DNA from: Verrucomicrobiota bacterium
GTDB lineage: Bacteria; Verrucomicrobiota; Verrucomicrobiia; Limisphaerales; JAEYXS01
DNA: 32,201 bases
NCBI GenBank assembly: GCA_023431185.1
Contig: JAEYXS010000070.1
Span: 1 to 32,201 of the forward strand
Direction of reading: 5' to 3'
Every line of letters begins with the position of its first letter. Position 1 is the stretch's first letter. Below are positions 1-9,844 of this stretch, one piece after another. Under the pieces are notes generated by a model. That model was not told the DNA's origin. It saw only the letters and a program-made list of their open reading frames with translations, and ran no database searches. The translations under genes were made by a program, and so were the position numbers.

Positions 1-60
1 CACCAAAACGATTCCATCGAATCACTTGGCTTGAGGATTTTCGGCGCGTTCTTCTGTTCC

Positions 61-120
61 AGACCTGAAACCTGAGACCGAGCCTTACCCCGTCCTTTAC
101 CAGCAGCGAGCTGCCAGCAC
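61..120 (+). repeat. 60-bp dispersed repeat, left copy (inverted relative to 31626-31685)
   Basis: This 60-bp block is the reverse complement of 31626-31685 with a single mismatch (AAACC here against the complement of GGTTTCT there, near the outer end). Both copies lie in non-coding DNA. It contains the core CAGCAGCGAGCTGCCAGC, which can fold only into a short stem (GCAG/CTGC). The first 18 bp after the initial A (62-79) recur at 308-325 with two differences. It is most likely a dispersed extragenic repeat; no transposase or target duplication is visible. Confidence 0.85.
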
Positions 121-307
121 CTGCACTTTCCCACATCCCCACCACTCAAACCACTACTATTTGTTGTCTAAAAGCGACATTTCTCCCCAAACCCTTCGCA
201 TCCAAGAAATTCCAATCGAAGATTTCCGCTTTTCCCTCAAAACCTCACCCGCCATTTTTAACTAACTCAAATTTTCACGCCAAAACCTCCCCTGACTTGA
301 GCCTTTG

Positions 308-325
308 GACCTGAGGCCTGAGACC
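308..325 (+). repeat. Short partial copy of the 60-bp repeat
   Basis: The 18 bp at 308-325 match 62-79 at 16 of 18 positions (GACCTGAGGCCTGAGACC against GACCTGAAACCTGAGACC) in the same orientation. Only the outer end of the larger repeat is present. It could be a decayed copy or simple low-complexity resemblance. Confidence 0.45.
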
Positions 326-530
326 ATCCCCCCTCGGCTATCGCCTATTTGCGATTGGCTATCCCACCCCTTGCACACCGCCTCACGCATGGCCACATCC
401 CGTGCCCCGATACCAAGTGTCAGGGCCGGCAGTCCGCGATGTTCTCCGTAGCCAACCAGATCCTTTAGATTCTGAAAACCCCTGTTCCCGTTGCACTTTT
501 TCCGGTGCTGGCTTACGGTGGTGCCATTCC

Positions 531-887
531 ATGACCAAGCAGGAGTTCATCGCCAGCCAGCAGCGCCAGACCCGGGCGATCAACCGGCGGTTGGGCATTT
601 GGATGGTCATCCTGTTCGTCGGCATCATGGCCATGATCCCGCTGGGCGACTATATCGAGAAAAAAGAGATTAACGAACCGTGGGCGAAAAATGTGTCCAT
701 TTTCATCCTGCTCGGTCTGCTCACCAGTTTCGCCTTGCTGGCCTGGTATGCCATCCGGCTGCAAAACCGGCATAGTTATCACTGCCCTCATTGTAAGAAG
801 CCTTTGATCGGGCTCGCCGCGAACATCGCCATCGCCTCCGGCAACTGCGGCGAATGCGGAGCAAATGTATTCACGGACCCAAAATGA
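531..887 (+). CDS. Small two-helix membrane protein with C-terminal zinc-ribbon-like cysteines
   Basis: The product is 118 aa and of unknown function. The N-terminus is basic (RQTRAINRR around residues 11-20), followed by two hydrophobic segments at about residues 23-42 and 56-77. The tail carries a pair of CxxC motifs (CPHC and CGEC) about 25 residues apart, as in zinc ribbons of small membrane proteins, so metal binding is a reasonable inference. I chose the ATG at 531. The frame is open back to a GTG at 402, but that extension reads as non-coding sequence. The ribosome-binding site is weak. The next gene starts 13 bp downstream, so the two may be cotranscribed. I do not recognise a named family. 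Confidence 0.7.
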   Translation: MTKQEFIASQQRQTRAINRRLGIWMVILFVGIMAMIPLGDYIEKKEINEPWAKNVSIFILLGLLTSFALLAWYAIRLQNRHSYHCPHCKKPLIGLAANIAIASGNCGECGANVFTDPK

Positions 888-900
888 CGAATAGCGGATT

Positions 901-1266
901 ATGAAGGCATACCGGCTGGAACTCATCATTGCGTTGCTGGCGCTTGCTGCCATTTATCCTGCTTTCTATCTGTTCGGATATTTTCAAGGGAACATCATCC
1001 TCTTTTCAGCCCAGGAGAAAACGGTGGTCCTGCCTGATGGACGCAAGCTGCCGACCAATCGTTGGTTGAATGAGAAAAAATTGTTCCCCAACAGCGAGGG
1101 CCTGTCTCTGCTGCAAAGTAACCAGATGTTTTTCCTGATTGTTAACCATAACAGCGGGGCACCTGTGACATCGGGCTCGGTATCCAATGCCATGATCAGA
1201 GTGGACAGCAACATCTACCATTCAGCAGAAAACAAAACACGGTTTTGGATATCCATCCACCGGTAG
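901..1266 (+). CDS. Hypothetical membrane-anchored protein
   Basis: The product is 121 aa and I cannot assign it to a family. It has one N-terminal hydrophobic segment at about residues 7-28 (a signal anchor or uncleaved signal) followed by a polar domain that probably lies outside the cytoplasm. It begins 13 bp after the zinc-ribbon membrane protein on the same strand, suggesting a two-gene unit. No catalytic motif is visible. The C-terminus is short and abrupt, so truncation of a longer gene is possible, although nothing in the following 114 bp resembles its continuation. Confidence 0.6.
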   Translation: MKAYRLELIIALLALAAIYPAFYLFGYFQGNIILFSAQEKTVVLPDGRKLPTNRWLNEKKLFPNSEGLSLLQSNQMFFLIVNHNSGAPVTSGSVSNAMIRVDSNIYHSAENKTRFWISIHR

Positions 1267-1380
1267 TGCTGCCGCTTCACTGTCGGCCTCTGGCTCAGGA
1301 TACGAACAGGCATGTGATCCTGATTTTCACCTCGCTTGACTTCATGAGCCCTTCTCCTTGATGTTTTCCATAGCACCCTT

Positions 1381-2289
1381 ATGAAATCGCTGCTCGCCAC
1401 CACCCTCGCGTTCTTGCTGGGCCTTTCCCTCAATGCCGCCGAGTCGGCACCCAAACCCATCCGCGTCCTCATCTGGGATGAACAGCAGCCCGAGCAAAAG
1501 CAGGCTTACGGCGACAAGTTCCTCGGCGAGACCATCGCCGCGCACCTCCGCACCTTGCCTGGCCTGGTCGTGAAGACCGCCCACTTCGATGCACCCGAAC
1601 AAGGCGTGGATGAAGCCACGCTGGATGACACCGATGTCATCATCTGGTGGGCCCACCGCAAATCCACCCTCTTCACCGATGAACACACTGAGCGCGTCGC
1701 TAGCCGCGTGCGCGCCGGCAAGCTCGGCTTCATCGGCCTGCACTCCGCGCATTGGGCCAAACCTTTTGTGAAACTCATGCAAGACCGCGCCAAGGCCGAT
1801 GCCCTCGCCCAGATTCCCGCTGCCGAGCGCGCCACCGTCAAATGGGAATACCAGAACGAAAACCCCATCTACAAAATGATCCGCAAGGACGCCCCGCTAA
1901 CCCCTTCCGTGACCAAGGGCGAAGGCAACCTCTGGAAACTCGCACTCCCCACCTGCGTCTTCCCCACCTACCGGAATGACGGCGCGCCCTCCCACGTCAC
2001 CACCCTCCTGCCGCAGCATCCCATCGCCAAAGGACTGTCGGTGAAATGGGACATCCCGCGCACCGAGATGTATGGCGAGCCTTTCCACGTCCCCACGCCC
2101 GATGCCGTCATCTTCGAAGAACGTTGGGACAAGGGCGAACACTTCCGCAGCGGTTGCGTCTGGCAGGTCGGCCAGGGCCGCGTCTTCTACTACCGCCCCG
2201 GCCACGAAACGTATCCGGTGTTCCAACAGACCGAGAATCTGCGTGTCATCGAGAACGCCGTCCGCTGGCTGGGCGCGCCAGCGAAGTAA
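1381..2289 (+). CDS. Secreted ThuA-like domain protein
   Basis: The product is 302 aa. A signal peptide (about residues 1-20, ending near NAAES) is followed by a single ThuA-like domain, a flavodoxin/class I glutamine amidotransferase-like fold. Family features include the early strand IRVLIWDEQ, the segment DVIIWWAHR, the GFIGLHSAHW turn and the late GQGRVFYYRPGHE strand-loop. ThuA was named from trehalose utilisation in rhizobia. In Planctomycetes and Verrucomicrobia the domain is common in secreted proteins of carbohydrate metabolism, and its reaction is not well defined. The gene stands alone; the neighbours give no pathway. ThuA family membership is firm, the substrate is unknown. Confidence 0.88.
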   Translation: MKSLLATTLAFLLGLSLNAAESAPKPIRVLIWDEQQPEQKQAYGDKFLGETIAAHLRTLPGLVVKTAHFDAPEQGVDEATLDDTDVIIWWAHRKSTLFTDEHTERVASRVRAGKLGFIGLHSAHWAKPFVKLMQDRAKADALAQIPAAERATVKWEYQNENPIYKMIRKDAPLTPSVTKGEGNLWKLALPTCVFPTYRNDGAPSHVTTLLPQHPIAKGLSVKWDIPRTEMYGEPFHVPTPDAVIFEERWDKGEHFRSGCVWQVGQGRVFYYRPGHETYPVFQQTENLRVIENAVRWLGAPAK

Positions 2290-2537
2290 AGTGAGGACGA
2301 CCCGGCGATCACGGTCGCCATGCTAGGCTCCATCAAGGAGGCGGGCTCGTACATTGTATTCATTCCTGAAACCCCTTGTTCTCTCCGTTCCCTCCTGTTC
2401 AAAATCCCGTCCCTTTTCGCTGCTCATTCGCCCGCCGGTGCAACCGGCTTCGATGTTTCCCCTCCCATTCATAATTCAAACCTCATAATTCATAACTAGT
2501 CTTTCCCCCTCCGCCTTCTCCCGCTTAACTATCCCCG

Positions 2538-5500
2538 TTGCAAGCAACCTTCCTTCTCGGCCCTGCGGGCAGCGGCAAGACCTATCGCTGTCTCGCGGAG
2601 ATCCGGGCGGAGCTTTCGGCCCGGCCCGAAGGCCCGCCCTTGCTCCTGCTTGCTCCGAAACAGGCCACGTTCCAGCTCGAACGCCAGTTGCTCGCCGATC
2701 CCGCGCTCGCCGGTTACACCCGTCTGCAGATCGTCGCCTTTGACCGCCTCGCCGATTTCATTCTGCGCGAACTCGGCGAGACGCCTCCGCGCATCCTCTC
2801 GGAAGAAGGCCGCGTCATGGTCCTGCGCGCCATCCTTGCGCGGCATCAACCCGAGCTAAAGATCTTCCGCTCCACCGCGCGCCTGCCCGGCTTCGCCCAG
2901 CAGCTCAGCCTGTTGCTCCGTGAAGTGCAGCAACACCGTCTCTCACCCACGAAGCTCGCGGAACTCGCCGCCCAAGTCCCCGTCGAAGGCCGCCTTGGCG
3001 ACAAGCTCCATGACATCGGCATGATCCTGCGCGCCTACATCGCGTGGCTGAAAGACCACCAGCTAAACGATGTCAGCGCCCTGCTGGAGATGGCGGCTGA
3101 CGCCCTGAAGAAAAGCGCGCGCGCCTCTGGCGGCACCTTCCAGCTCGGCGGCCTCTGGATGGATGGCTTCGCCGAGATGACCCCGCAGGAACTGCATCTC
3201 CTCGCGACTTTTCTCCCCTTGTGCGAACACGCCACGCTCGCTTTCTGTCTCGATGGCGAACCGAAGGAATCCGCCACCTGGCTCTCACAATGGTCCGTCG
3301 TCGCCCAGACGTATCGCCGCTGCCGCAACCGTCTCGAAAGTGAAGCTGCCATCGACGTCACCGTGCATTGCCTGGAACGCCAGCGCGAACGCAGCCGCTT
3401 CGCCGAATCTCCTTCGCTCTTCCATCTGGAGAAGCACTGGACCGATCCCCAAGGCTGGCAGTTCACCGGTGATTGGGTGAAGCTCGTCGGATGCTTCGAT
3501 GCCGAGGCCGAGGTGCTCTACGCCGCCCGCGCCATCCACCAGCACGTCCGCAGCGGTGGCCGCTATCGTGATGTCGCTGTGCTCATGCGCAGCATCGAGG
3601 GCTATCAGGACATCATCCAGCGCGTCTTCAACCGTCATCGTCTCCCGTACTTTCTCGATAAACGCGAATCCGTCGCGCATCACCCGCTGGCCGAGCTGAC
3701 CCGCAGTGCCCTCCGCCTTGCCGCCTTCAATTGGCGCAACGCCGACTGGTTCGCAGCGCTGAAATGCGGCCTCGTCACCGACGATGACCAGCTCGTGGAC
3801 GAACTCGAGAACCAGGCCCTCGCCCGCGGCTGGGAAGGCCCGCGCTGGCGTGAACCCCTCGTCATCGAGAAAGAGCCCGGCCTCACGAACCGCCTGGAAT
3901 TCTTCCGCCAAAAGATCGTCCCGCCCTTCGCCCGTTTCGTGGATGAGCTGAACCGCGCGGGCGGCGTCTCCGGTCAGGAACTCTCCCGCCTCATCCGCCA
4001 GCTCTGGGTGGACCTGAAAGTCACCGACGTGCTGGAGGAATGGAGCCGCCATCCCGATCCGCAACATCCCGAGTTCGCCGCCATTCACCAGACCGTTTGG
4101 GAACAGTTGAACGACTGGGATGAAAGCCTCCAGCTCGCCTTCGAGACCGACACCCTCAGCACGCGCGACTGGCTCGCCGTCGTGGATGCCGGTCTCGCGG
4201 GCCTGACCATCGGCGTCATCCCGCCTGCATTAGACCAAGTCACCGTCGGTGCCATCGACCGTTCGCGTAATCCCGATCTGCAAGTCGCCATCGTTCTCGG
4301 CGTGAATGAAGGCGTCTTCCCCGCGCCACCGGATGCCCCGGTCATCCTTTCCGAAGTGGATCGTCAGGTGCTCATGCAGCATGACCAGCCGCTCGGCATG
4401 ACCGCGCAGCAACGCCTCGCGCACGAACGCTACTTCGGCTACATCGCCTTCACCCGCGCCCGGCAAAAGCTTGTCGTCTGCTGGTCGCGCCAGAACCAGA
4501 AGGGCACCGCGCTCAATCCTTCGCCGTTCATCGACCAGCTCGATCAGCTGTTCGATTACGATGAGCATGAGATTTTCAACGGCACTCTGAAACCCGCTGA
4601 AGTGGAGATTCTCCCGGAACTCCTCTCCTTGCCCAACTGGGTCACCAGTGTGCAGCAAGCGGGTGACGCGCATGAAGGCCAGCCCTTCTGGCATCCTGTG
4701 CTTGCCTTGGTGAAGCGCCAGCAGCGCATCCAGCACGCCCTCGCGCAAGATCACCTCTCGCCTGCGGCCGTCACGGCGCTTTACGGCACGTCCTTGCCCG
4801 GCTCCGTCAGCAGCCTGGAAGATTTTTCCGCCTGTCCCTTCCGCTTCTTCGTCGCTCGCGGCCTGAAAGCGGATGAACGGGAACGCTTCGAGACCGATGT
4901 CCGCGAACGCGGCAGTCTCCTGCACGAGATCCTCGATAAGTTCCATCGCGCCTTGAAGGCCGAGCAACGCCGCTGGCGCGATCTCTCGCCGACCGAAGCC
5001 GCTGCCCTCGTGCACAAGCTGGGCGAACAGATCCTGCCCGTGTTCCGCGACGGTCTCTTCGTGCATGACCGCCAACGCGAATTCCTAGGTCGGATGCTCA
5101 TCACGCGCCTCGAACGCCTGATGGCCGTGCTCGTGAGCTGGATGCCGCAATACCGTTTCGATCCCGAAGCCGTGGAACTCAGCTTCGGCATGAGCGGCAG
5201 TGAACTCCCCGGCTGGCAGCTCGATCTCGGCGATGGCCGCACGCTCGTCCTGCGCGGCCGCATCGACCGCATCGATCTCTTTCGCAAACCAGAAAGCGAT
5301 CAGGCGCTCATTGCCGTGTTCGATTACAAATCGAGCACCAAAAAACTCGAAGCTATCAAGCTGCACCACGGCCTGCAGCTCCAGTTGCTCTCCTATCTCG
5401 CGTACTTGCGCCAGCTTTCTGGTGCGCAAAATCCCTTCGGCACCGGCCAGCTCATCCCCGCCGGTGCGTTCTACATCAGCCTCCGTGCCGATAATAGCAC

Positions 5501-5888
5501 CGGCGCAAATCGCGAAGCCGCGCAGGAGGAATTGAACCTCAACTCCCGCGAAGCCCATCGCCACCATGGCCGCTACAGCTTGGATTTCATCGACCAGTTC
5601 GATGGCCGAGCCGATCGCAAGCAGAGCGACCAGTTCAATACCCATCGCCAGAGCAAGGATGGCGTCGGCCGCGCGGATTTCACACAGTTGCTCGATGACA
5701 TCGAAGGCCAATTGAAACGCATCGGCCTCGGCATCTTCGCCGGAGATGTCACCGTCTCGCCGTATCGCAAGAACTCCGAGACGGCCTGCGCTCACTGCGC
5801 CTATCGCCCCGTCTGCCGCTTCGATGATTGGAGCGACAAGTATCGCGTGCTCAAGCTGCCAAAGAAAGCGAAGGAGGAATCCAAGTGA
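2538..5888 (+). CDS. addB: AddB-type ATP-dependent helicase/deoxyribonuclease subunit B
   Basis: The product is 1116 aa, the usual AddB size. AddB pairs with AddA to process double-strand breaks for RecA loading in the cytoplasm. An intact Walker A (GPAGSGKT, residues 8-15) opens the protein and a degenerate SF1 helicase body follows. The C-terminal PD-(D/E)XK nuclease has D929-Y-K931 in FDYKSS. Four cysteines, C766 (SACPFRF), C1084, C1087 and C1093, have the spacing of the AddB iron-sulfur staple. Reading starts at a TTG at 2538, since no ATG or GTG precedes the Walker A segment closely enough; no clear Shine-Dalgarno is seen. The stop overlaps the addA start by 3 bp. Confidence 0.93.
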   Translation: MQATFLLGPAGSGKTYRCLAEIRAELSARPEGPPLLLLAPKQATFQLERQLLADPALAGYTRLQIVAFDRLADFILRELGETPPRILSEEGRVMVLRAILARHQPELKIFRSTARLPGFAQQLSLLLREVQQHRLSPTKLAELAAQVPVEGRLGDKLHDIGMILRAYIAWLKDHQLNDVSALLEMAADALKKSARASGGTFQLGGLWMDGFAEMTPQELHLLATFLPLCEHATLAFCLDGEPKESATWLSQWSVVAQTYRRCRNRLESEAAIDVTVHCLERQRERSRFAESPSLFHLEKHWTDPQGWQFTGDWVKLVGCFDAEAEVLYAARAIHQHVRSGGRYRDVAVLMRSIEGYQDIIQRVFNRHRLPYFLDKRESVAHHPLAELTRSALRLAAFNWRNADWFAALKCGLVTDDDQLVDELENQALARGWEGPRWREPLVIEKEPGLTNRLEFFRQKIVPPFARFVDELNRAGGVSGQELSRLIRQLWVDLKVTDVLEEWSRHPDPQHPEFAAIHQTVWEQLNDWDESLQLAFETDTLSTRDWLAVVDAGLAGLTIGVIPPALDQVTVGAIDRSRNPDLQVAIVLGVNEGVFPAPPDAPVILSEVDRQVLMQHDQPLGMTAQQRLAHERYFGYIAFTRARQKLVVCWSRQNQKGTALNPSPFIDQLDQLFDYDEHEIFNGTLKPAEVEILPELLSLPNWVTSVQQAGDAHEGQPFWHPVLALVKRQQRIQHALAQDHLSPAAVTALYGTSLPGSVSSLEDFSACPFRFFVARGLKADERERFETDVRERGSLLHEILDKFHRALKAEQRRWRDLSPTEAAALVHKLGEQILPVFRDGLFVHDRQREFLGRMLITRLERLMAVLVSWMPQYRFDPEAVELSFGMSGSELPGWQLDLGDGRTLVLRGRIDRIDLFRKPESDQALIAVFDYKSSTKKLEAIKLHHGLQLQLLSYLAYLRQLSGAQNPFGTGQLIPAGAFYISLRADNSTGANREAAQEELNLNSREAHRHHGRYSLDFIDQFDGRADRKQSDQFNTHRQSKDGVGRADFTQLLDDIEGQLKRIGLGIFAGDVTVSPYRKNSETACAHCAYRPVCRFDDWSDKYRVLKLPKKAKEESK
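5871..5877 (+). promoter_or_regulatory. Shine-Dalgarno fixing the addA start
   Basis: AAGGAGG lies 7 bp upstream of the GTG at 5885, inside the last codons of addB. It selects this GTG over the earlier in-frame start at 5828 and implies coupled translation. Confidence 0.8.
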
Positions 5889-8800
5889 GCAGCGCCAACG
5901 CGACTCTCCAACAACGCGCGGCCATCGAGGCCAAGGGCAACGTGCTGCTCGTGGCCGGCGCGGGCACCGGCAAGACGACTACGCTCGTGTATCGCTGTCT
6001 GCGCCTAGTCCTCGAAGAGCGCGTTGCCATCGATCGCATCCTCATGGTGACTTTCACCGAGGCCGCCGCCGCCGAGATGCGCCACCGCATCCGCGATGCC
6101 TTGCAGGAGCAGATCGCCGCCGCGCCAGATGATCTGCGCCTCGCCGAACAACTGGCGCTGCTGGACACCTCGTTCATCTCCACGCTGCACGCCTTCTGCC
6201 TGCGTCTCGTGCGTGAGCATTTCCACGAGCTCCAGGTCGATCCCCAGCTCACCGTCCTTGATGAGCAACAGACCCGCCCGCTCGCTCAGGAAGTGCTCGA
6301 AGAATTGTTCCAGCGCGCCTACGCCGACACCTCCGCTCGCGGCGAGCAAGTCCGCGAACTCATCGAACGCTACGGTCGCGGCGATGATAAAGGCATCCGC
6401 AAACTCGTCTGGCAATTGCACGTCTTCATGCAATCGCTCGCCCAGCCGCACGCCTGGCTAGCAGACACACTGGCCTTCTACGCGGGTGAGCAACCGGACC
6501 TCTGGCAGGACGCCTTGCTCACTGGAGCCGCCGATTGGGCGAATGAATGGCAGGGCATCGTCGCCGAAACCGCTCGTGACGCAGCAAACCTTTCACCCAT
6601 CCGCGGTGCGCTGGACAGCTTTCTGACCGCTCCCTCATTGGAGCGGCTCAGTCAGGCGCTGGGAACGGTCGCCGAAGCGGATGAGGTCTGGAAACACGGC
6701 ACCAAGAAATTCCGCAAACCGTTGGATTCCTTTTTCAACGACGCCGATTTCCTCCGCTCCCTGCTGCCTAAAGACGGCCACGACCCCATCGCCAGCGATT
6801 GGCAGCAAGTGCGCGGCATGATGCGCGCCTTGCTCGAACTCACGCAGGAGTTCACCGAATGTTATCGCACCGCGAAACGCGACATGGGTGGCGTGGACTT
6901 CGCTGACCTCGAACAGCTTTCGCTCCAGTTGCTCCTCGACGCCAATGGCCAGCCCACTGCCACCGCCCGCACGTGGCAGCAGCGTTTCGACCACATCTTT
7001 GTGGATGAATGTCAGGACATCAACGCCGCGCAAGATGCCATCATCCGCTCCGTCAGCCGCAGCGGTGCGGAAGCGAACCGCTTCATGGTCGGTGATGTGA
7101 AACAGAGCATCTACCGCTTCCGCCTCGCGAACCCGCACATCTTTCAGGGCTACGAGCATGAATGGAAGATGGCCGGCGAGCATCATCAAGTGCTGCCGTT
7201 GACGGAGAACTTCCGCAGCCGCGAAGGTGTCATTGATACGGTCAATACCCTCTTCAGTTTCCTCATGCGCCCGGCCTTGGGCGGCTTGCACTACGATGCG
7301 GATGCCGCCTTGCAATTCGGTGCCCGTGAAGCACGCACCTCCTTCTCTCGAGCGGGCAATGAGAACACGCCTACCACTGGCATCTGGCCAGAACCCGCCG
7401 TGCGCACGGAGCTGCATCTCGTCGTCGCCGAAAAAGATACTGAAGCTGAGGCCGATGATGATTGGGCCGATCTTCTCACGATGGAGCGTGAAGCCCGCAT
7501 CGTGGCGAAGCGCCTGCGCGAACTGCACACCGGCCAGCACCAGATCTGGGATAAGGAGACAAAAGAGTTTCGTCCTGTGCGGTGGTCAGACATGGCCATC
7601 CTCATGCGCTCCGCAGCGGGCAAGGCCGAAGCTTTCGTGCGTGCGTGTCACGAAGCCGGTGTGCCCTTGCTCGCCGAACGCGCCGGATTCTTCACGGCCA
7701 TCGAGGTGCTGGACCTCGTGAATCTGCTGCGGCTCTTGGATAACCCGCTCCAAGACATCCCGCTGCTCGCCGTCTTGCGCTCGCCGCTCGTCGGCCTCTC
7801 GCTGGATGAACTGGCCCTCATCCGCGCCACGCGAAAGCACGATTGCTGCTGGCTCGCCCTGCATCAATGGCATCGCGAACACCGCGACAATCCTGAGACA
7901 CTGGACACTTGGCGCATCGTGGACGAATTCTTCCAGCATCATACGTCTTGGCGCGCGCTCATCCGTCAGACTTCGCTTTCCGTCTGTCTCGACCGCGTGC
8001 TGGGCGAGACGCATTACGAAGCGTATCTGCTCACCATGGACCGCGGTGAAGAACGCGTGGCAAACGTGAAACGCCTGCTCGATCTCGCCCGTCGCTACGA
8101 TCCCTATCAACGTCAGGGTCTTTTCCGTTTCCTGCAATTCATCGACGCGCAGGAAGAGGTGGAGCAAGACATGGAGCCCGCTTCCCCGCGCCATCCGGAT
8201 GCCGTGCAGTTCATGACCATCCACCGGAGCAAGGGCCTCGAGTTCCCTGTGGTCGTGGTCGCCAATATCGACGGCCGTTTCAATACCCGTGTCAAAGAGG
8301 ACGATATCTTGCGCGATGAACAAATGGGCATCGCTCCGCGCGTCGTCTTGCCGGACAGCGATCAACGCTACCCGACGATCGCGCACTGGGTCGTGAAGCG
8401 CCGCGAACAACGCGAGACGATGAATGAAGAAGTGCGTCTCCGCTACGTCGCGCTCACCCGCGCCCGCGATACGCTCATCCTTACCGGCACGGGCAGCACC
8501 AAACTGCTGGAGGATCGCTGGGGTGAGCGTAGCGGTGTCAGCGCCCAAGTGGAGTTTGAGGCGAAACGCGCCTCCAGTTTCTACGCCTGGCTCAAGCTCT
8601 GGTTGCGCGAGACCACCACGCATGAGCACTGGCAGGGTGATTACCAAGGCGGCACGGATCTCATCCGCTGGCAATTGCACACGGGTGTGGAAGTGGAGGA
8701 AACTTCCGAAAGTTCACCTGAACCAGCTTCCACCGAAGCGACCGAATCCACCTTCGCTGAAGACTTGGCCGAGCGCCTCACTTGGACGTATGCGTATCCT

Positions 8801-9481
8801 GCTGCCACGGTGGAGACCGCCAAGACATCGGTGACGGTGCTGCGCCGTCGGCGTGATGAAACGGATGACGAGGCGAAGCCGCTGGTACAGACGCAGTTTC
8901 AATTCCAGTTCCCCGCACCCAAGCGCGAGGCTGGTTCACGCCTCAGCGGCGCGGATGTGGGCAAGGCCCATCACACCTTCCTCCAGTTCGTGGAGCTGAC
9001 CGAGGCTGGCTCACTGACCGGTGTGCAGGCAGAAGTGCAGCGCCTGACCGAAATCGGTGTTTTAAGCGAAGAAGAAGCGGCGGCATTGAGCATAAAATCC
9101 CTTGCTGAGTTCTGGTCCTCCAAGATCGGGCAGAGCATCTGCGCACAGGTGGAAAGCGTGCAGCGCGAGATGCCGTTCACCGCCCGGTTCTCCGCTTCAG
9201 ACCTGATCCGTTGCGGCGTAGCGGGAGTCAGCCCAAGTCTGCCAGCAGAAGAGTTCGTCATCGTGCAAGGCACAATCGATCTCGCAGTCATTCAGACGGA
9301 AGAAATCTGGCTGCTGGATTTCAAATCCGACCGGGTTAAGCCCGACGAGATGGCTTCAAAGCTGGCCGTATATGAACCGCAGCTCAAGCTATACGCACTG
9401 GCCTTGGAACGCATCTACCAACGACCGGTGAAGCATCGCTGGCTACACTGGTTGCATCTGGGCAAGACGGTAGAGGTATAG
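5885..9481 (+). CDS. addA: AddA-type ATP-dependent helicase/nuclease subunit A
   Basis: The product is 1198 aa. It is a UvrD/Rep-like SF1 helicase with a C-terminal RecB-type nuclease, the motor subunit of AddAB for break resection. Visible motifs are Walker A (AGAGTGKT, residues 24-31), an early TFTEAAAAEM motif, Walker B DECQD (residues 374-378, with Cys where Tyr or Phe is commoner), the SVKQSIYRFR motif, MTIHRSKGLEF and VALTRARDTL. The nuclease core is D1145-F-K1147 in LLDFKSD. The GTG start at 5885 overlaps the addB stop (GTGA) and follows a strong AAGGAGG. AddA and AddB come from one transcript and act as a heterodimer. Recognition of a Chi-like site cannot be judged from sequence. Confidence 0.95.
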   Translation: MSSANATLQQRAAIEAKGNVLLVAGAGTGKTTTLVYRCLRLVLEERVAIDRILMVTFTEAAAAEMRHRIRDALQEQIAAAPDDLRLAEQLALLDTSFISTLHAFCLRLVREHFHELQVDPQLTVLDEQQTRPLAQEVLEELFQRAYADTSARGEQVRELIERYGRGDDKGIRKLVWQLHVFMQSLAQPHAWLADTLAFYAGEQPDLWQDALLTGAADWANEWQGIVAETARDAANLSPIRGALDSFLTAPSLERLSQALGTVAEADEVWKHGTKKFRKPLDSFFNDADFLRSLLPKDGHDPIASDWQQVRGMMRALLELTQEFTECYRTAKRDMGGVDFADLEQLSLQLLLDANGQPTATARTWQQRFDHIFVDECQDINAAQDAIIRSVSRSGAEANRFMVGDVKQSIYRFRLANPHIFQGYEHEWKMAGEHHQVLPLTENFRSREGVIDTVNTLFSFLMRPALGGLHYDADAALQFGAREARTSFSRAGNENTPTTGIWPEPAVRTELHLVVAEKDTEAEADDDWADLLTMEREARIVAKRLRELHTGQHQIWDKETKEFRPVRWSDMAILMRSAAGKAEAFVRACHEAGVPLLAERAGFFTAIEVLDLVNLLRLLDNPLQDIPLLAVLRSPLVGLSLDELALIRATRKHDCCWLALHQWHREHRDNPETLDTWRIVDEFFQHHTSWRALIRQTSLSVCLDRVLGETHYEAYLLTMDRGEERVANVKRLLDLARRYDPYQRQGLFRFLQFIDAQEEVEQDMEPASPRHPDAVQFMTIHRSKGLEFPVVVVANIDGRFNTRVKEDDILRDEQMGIAPRVVLPDSDQRYPTIAHWVVKRREQRETMNEEVRLRYVALTRARDTLILTGTGSTKLLEDRWGERSGVSAQVEFEAKRASSFYAWLKLWLRETTTHEHWQGDYQGGTDLIRWQLHTGVEVEETSESSPEPASTEATESTFAEDLAERLTWTYAYPAATVETAKTSVTVLRRRRDETDDEAKPLVQTQFQFQFPAPKREAGSRLSGADVGKAHHTFLQFVELTEAGSLTGVQAEVQRLTEIGVLSEEEAAALSIKSLAEFWSSKIGQSICAQVESVQREMPFTARFSASDLIRCGVAGVSPSLPAEEFVIVQGTIDLAVIQTEEIWLLDFKSDRVKPDEMASKLAVYEPQLKLYALALERIYQRPVKHRWLHWLHLGKTVEV

Positions 9482-9500
9482 GAGCGAGGCTGAAAAGCCG

Positions 9501-9830
9501 TCACCTGCGGTTTTCCGTCAAATACTCCCATAGCAGCATGATGGACCATAATGCCCAGCCGATTTGAGCACCTGTCCGGGCGAGGGAAACTTGCCCCATT
9601 TTCAGCAACGCAAAGACAATCCCCATGCTGGCAAAGGCGATAAGCGACCATGCAGCGATGCGGGACTGGAACCATAGTCCTCCTGCGGCCAGCCCAAATA
9701 GTGCCATCGGGATAGCTCCGATAATGTTTCCATCTTGAGCAAAGCGGACCCCAGACCAAACAGCTATCAAGATCCAGAGGACGCTCAAGATGGTAAGAGG
9801 CCAACTGGTTGGCCGCGTAAAGTTTCCCAT
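9501..9830 (-). CDS. Four-helix hypothetical membrane protein
   Basis: The product is 109 aa and almost entirely hydrophobic, with about four membrane segments (beginning WPLTILSV, IIGAIPMA, IAAWSLIA and IGWALWSI). I do not recognise a family. I chose the ATG with its first base at 9830; an in-frame TTG four codons earlier (9842) is possible but less likely. GGGG lies about seven bases before the ATG. The gene begins 14 bp after the stop of the acyl-carrier-like gene, so the two are probably cotranscribed and perhaps functionally linked. It converges on addA, whose stop is 19 bp away, with no clear terminator between them. Confidence 0.65.
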   Translation of the reverse strand: MGNFTRPTSWPLTILSVLWILIAVWSGVRFAQDGNIIGAIPMALFGLAAGGLWFQSRIAAWSLIAFASMGIVFALLKMGQVSLARTGAQIGWALWSIMLLWEYLTENRR

Positions 9831-9844
9831 AGGTTTCCCCAAGT

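Larger units (their letters stand above)
1..530. other. Non-coding region with repeat copies
   Basis: No convincing gene is visible here. The stretch is pyrimidine-rich on this strand, with C- and A-rich runs, and lacks the codon pattern of the neighbouring genes. It holds a 60-bp repeat at 61-120 that recurs inverted at 31626-31685, and a shorter related copy at 308-325. An open frame running in from a GTG at 402 is an upstream extension of the 531 gene and is not protein-like. Confidence 0.6.

Noticed and set aside
402..530. Upstream in-frame extension of the first gene from a GTG
   Set aside because: The added 43 residues (RSQPDPLDSENP and similar) read as translated non-coding sequence; the ATG at 531 gives a plausible membrane protein.
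2440..2500. Short hairpin GCCGGT/ACCGGC and the repeated ATAATTCA text before addB
   Set aside because: The stem is six base pairs with a three-base loop and no T-run, and the A/T repeat is too short to be called an element.
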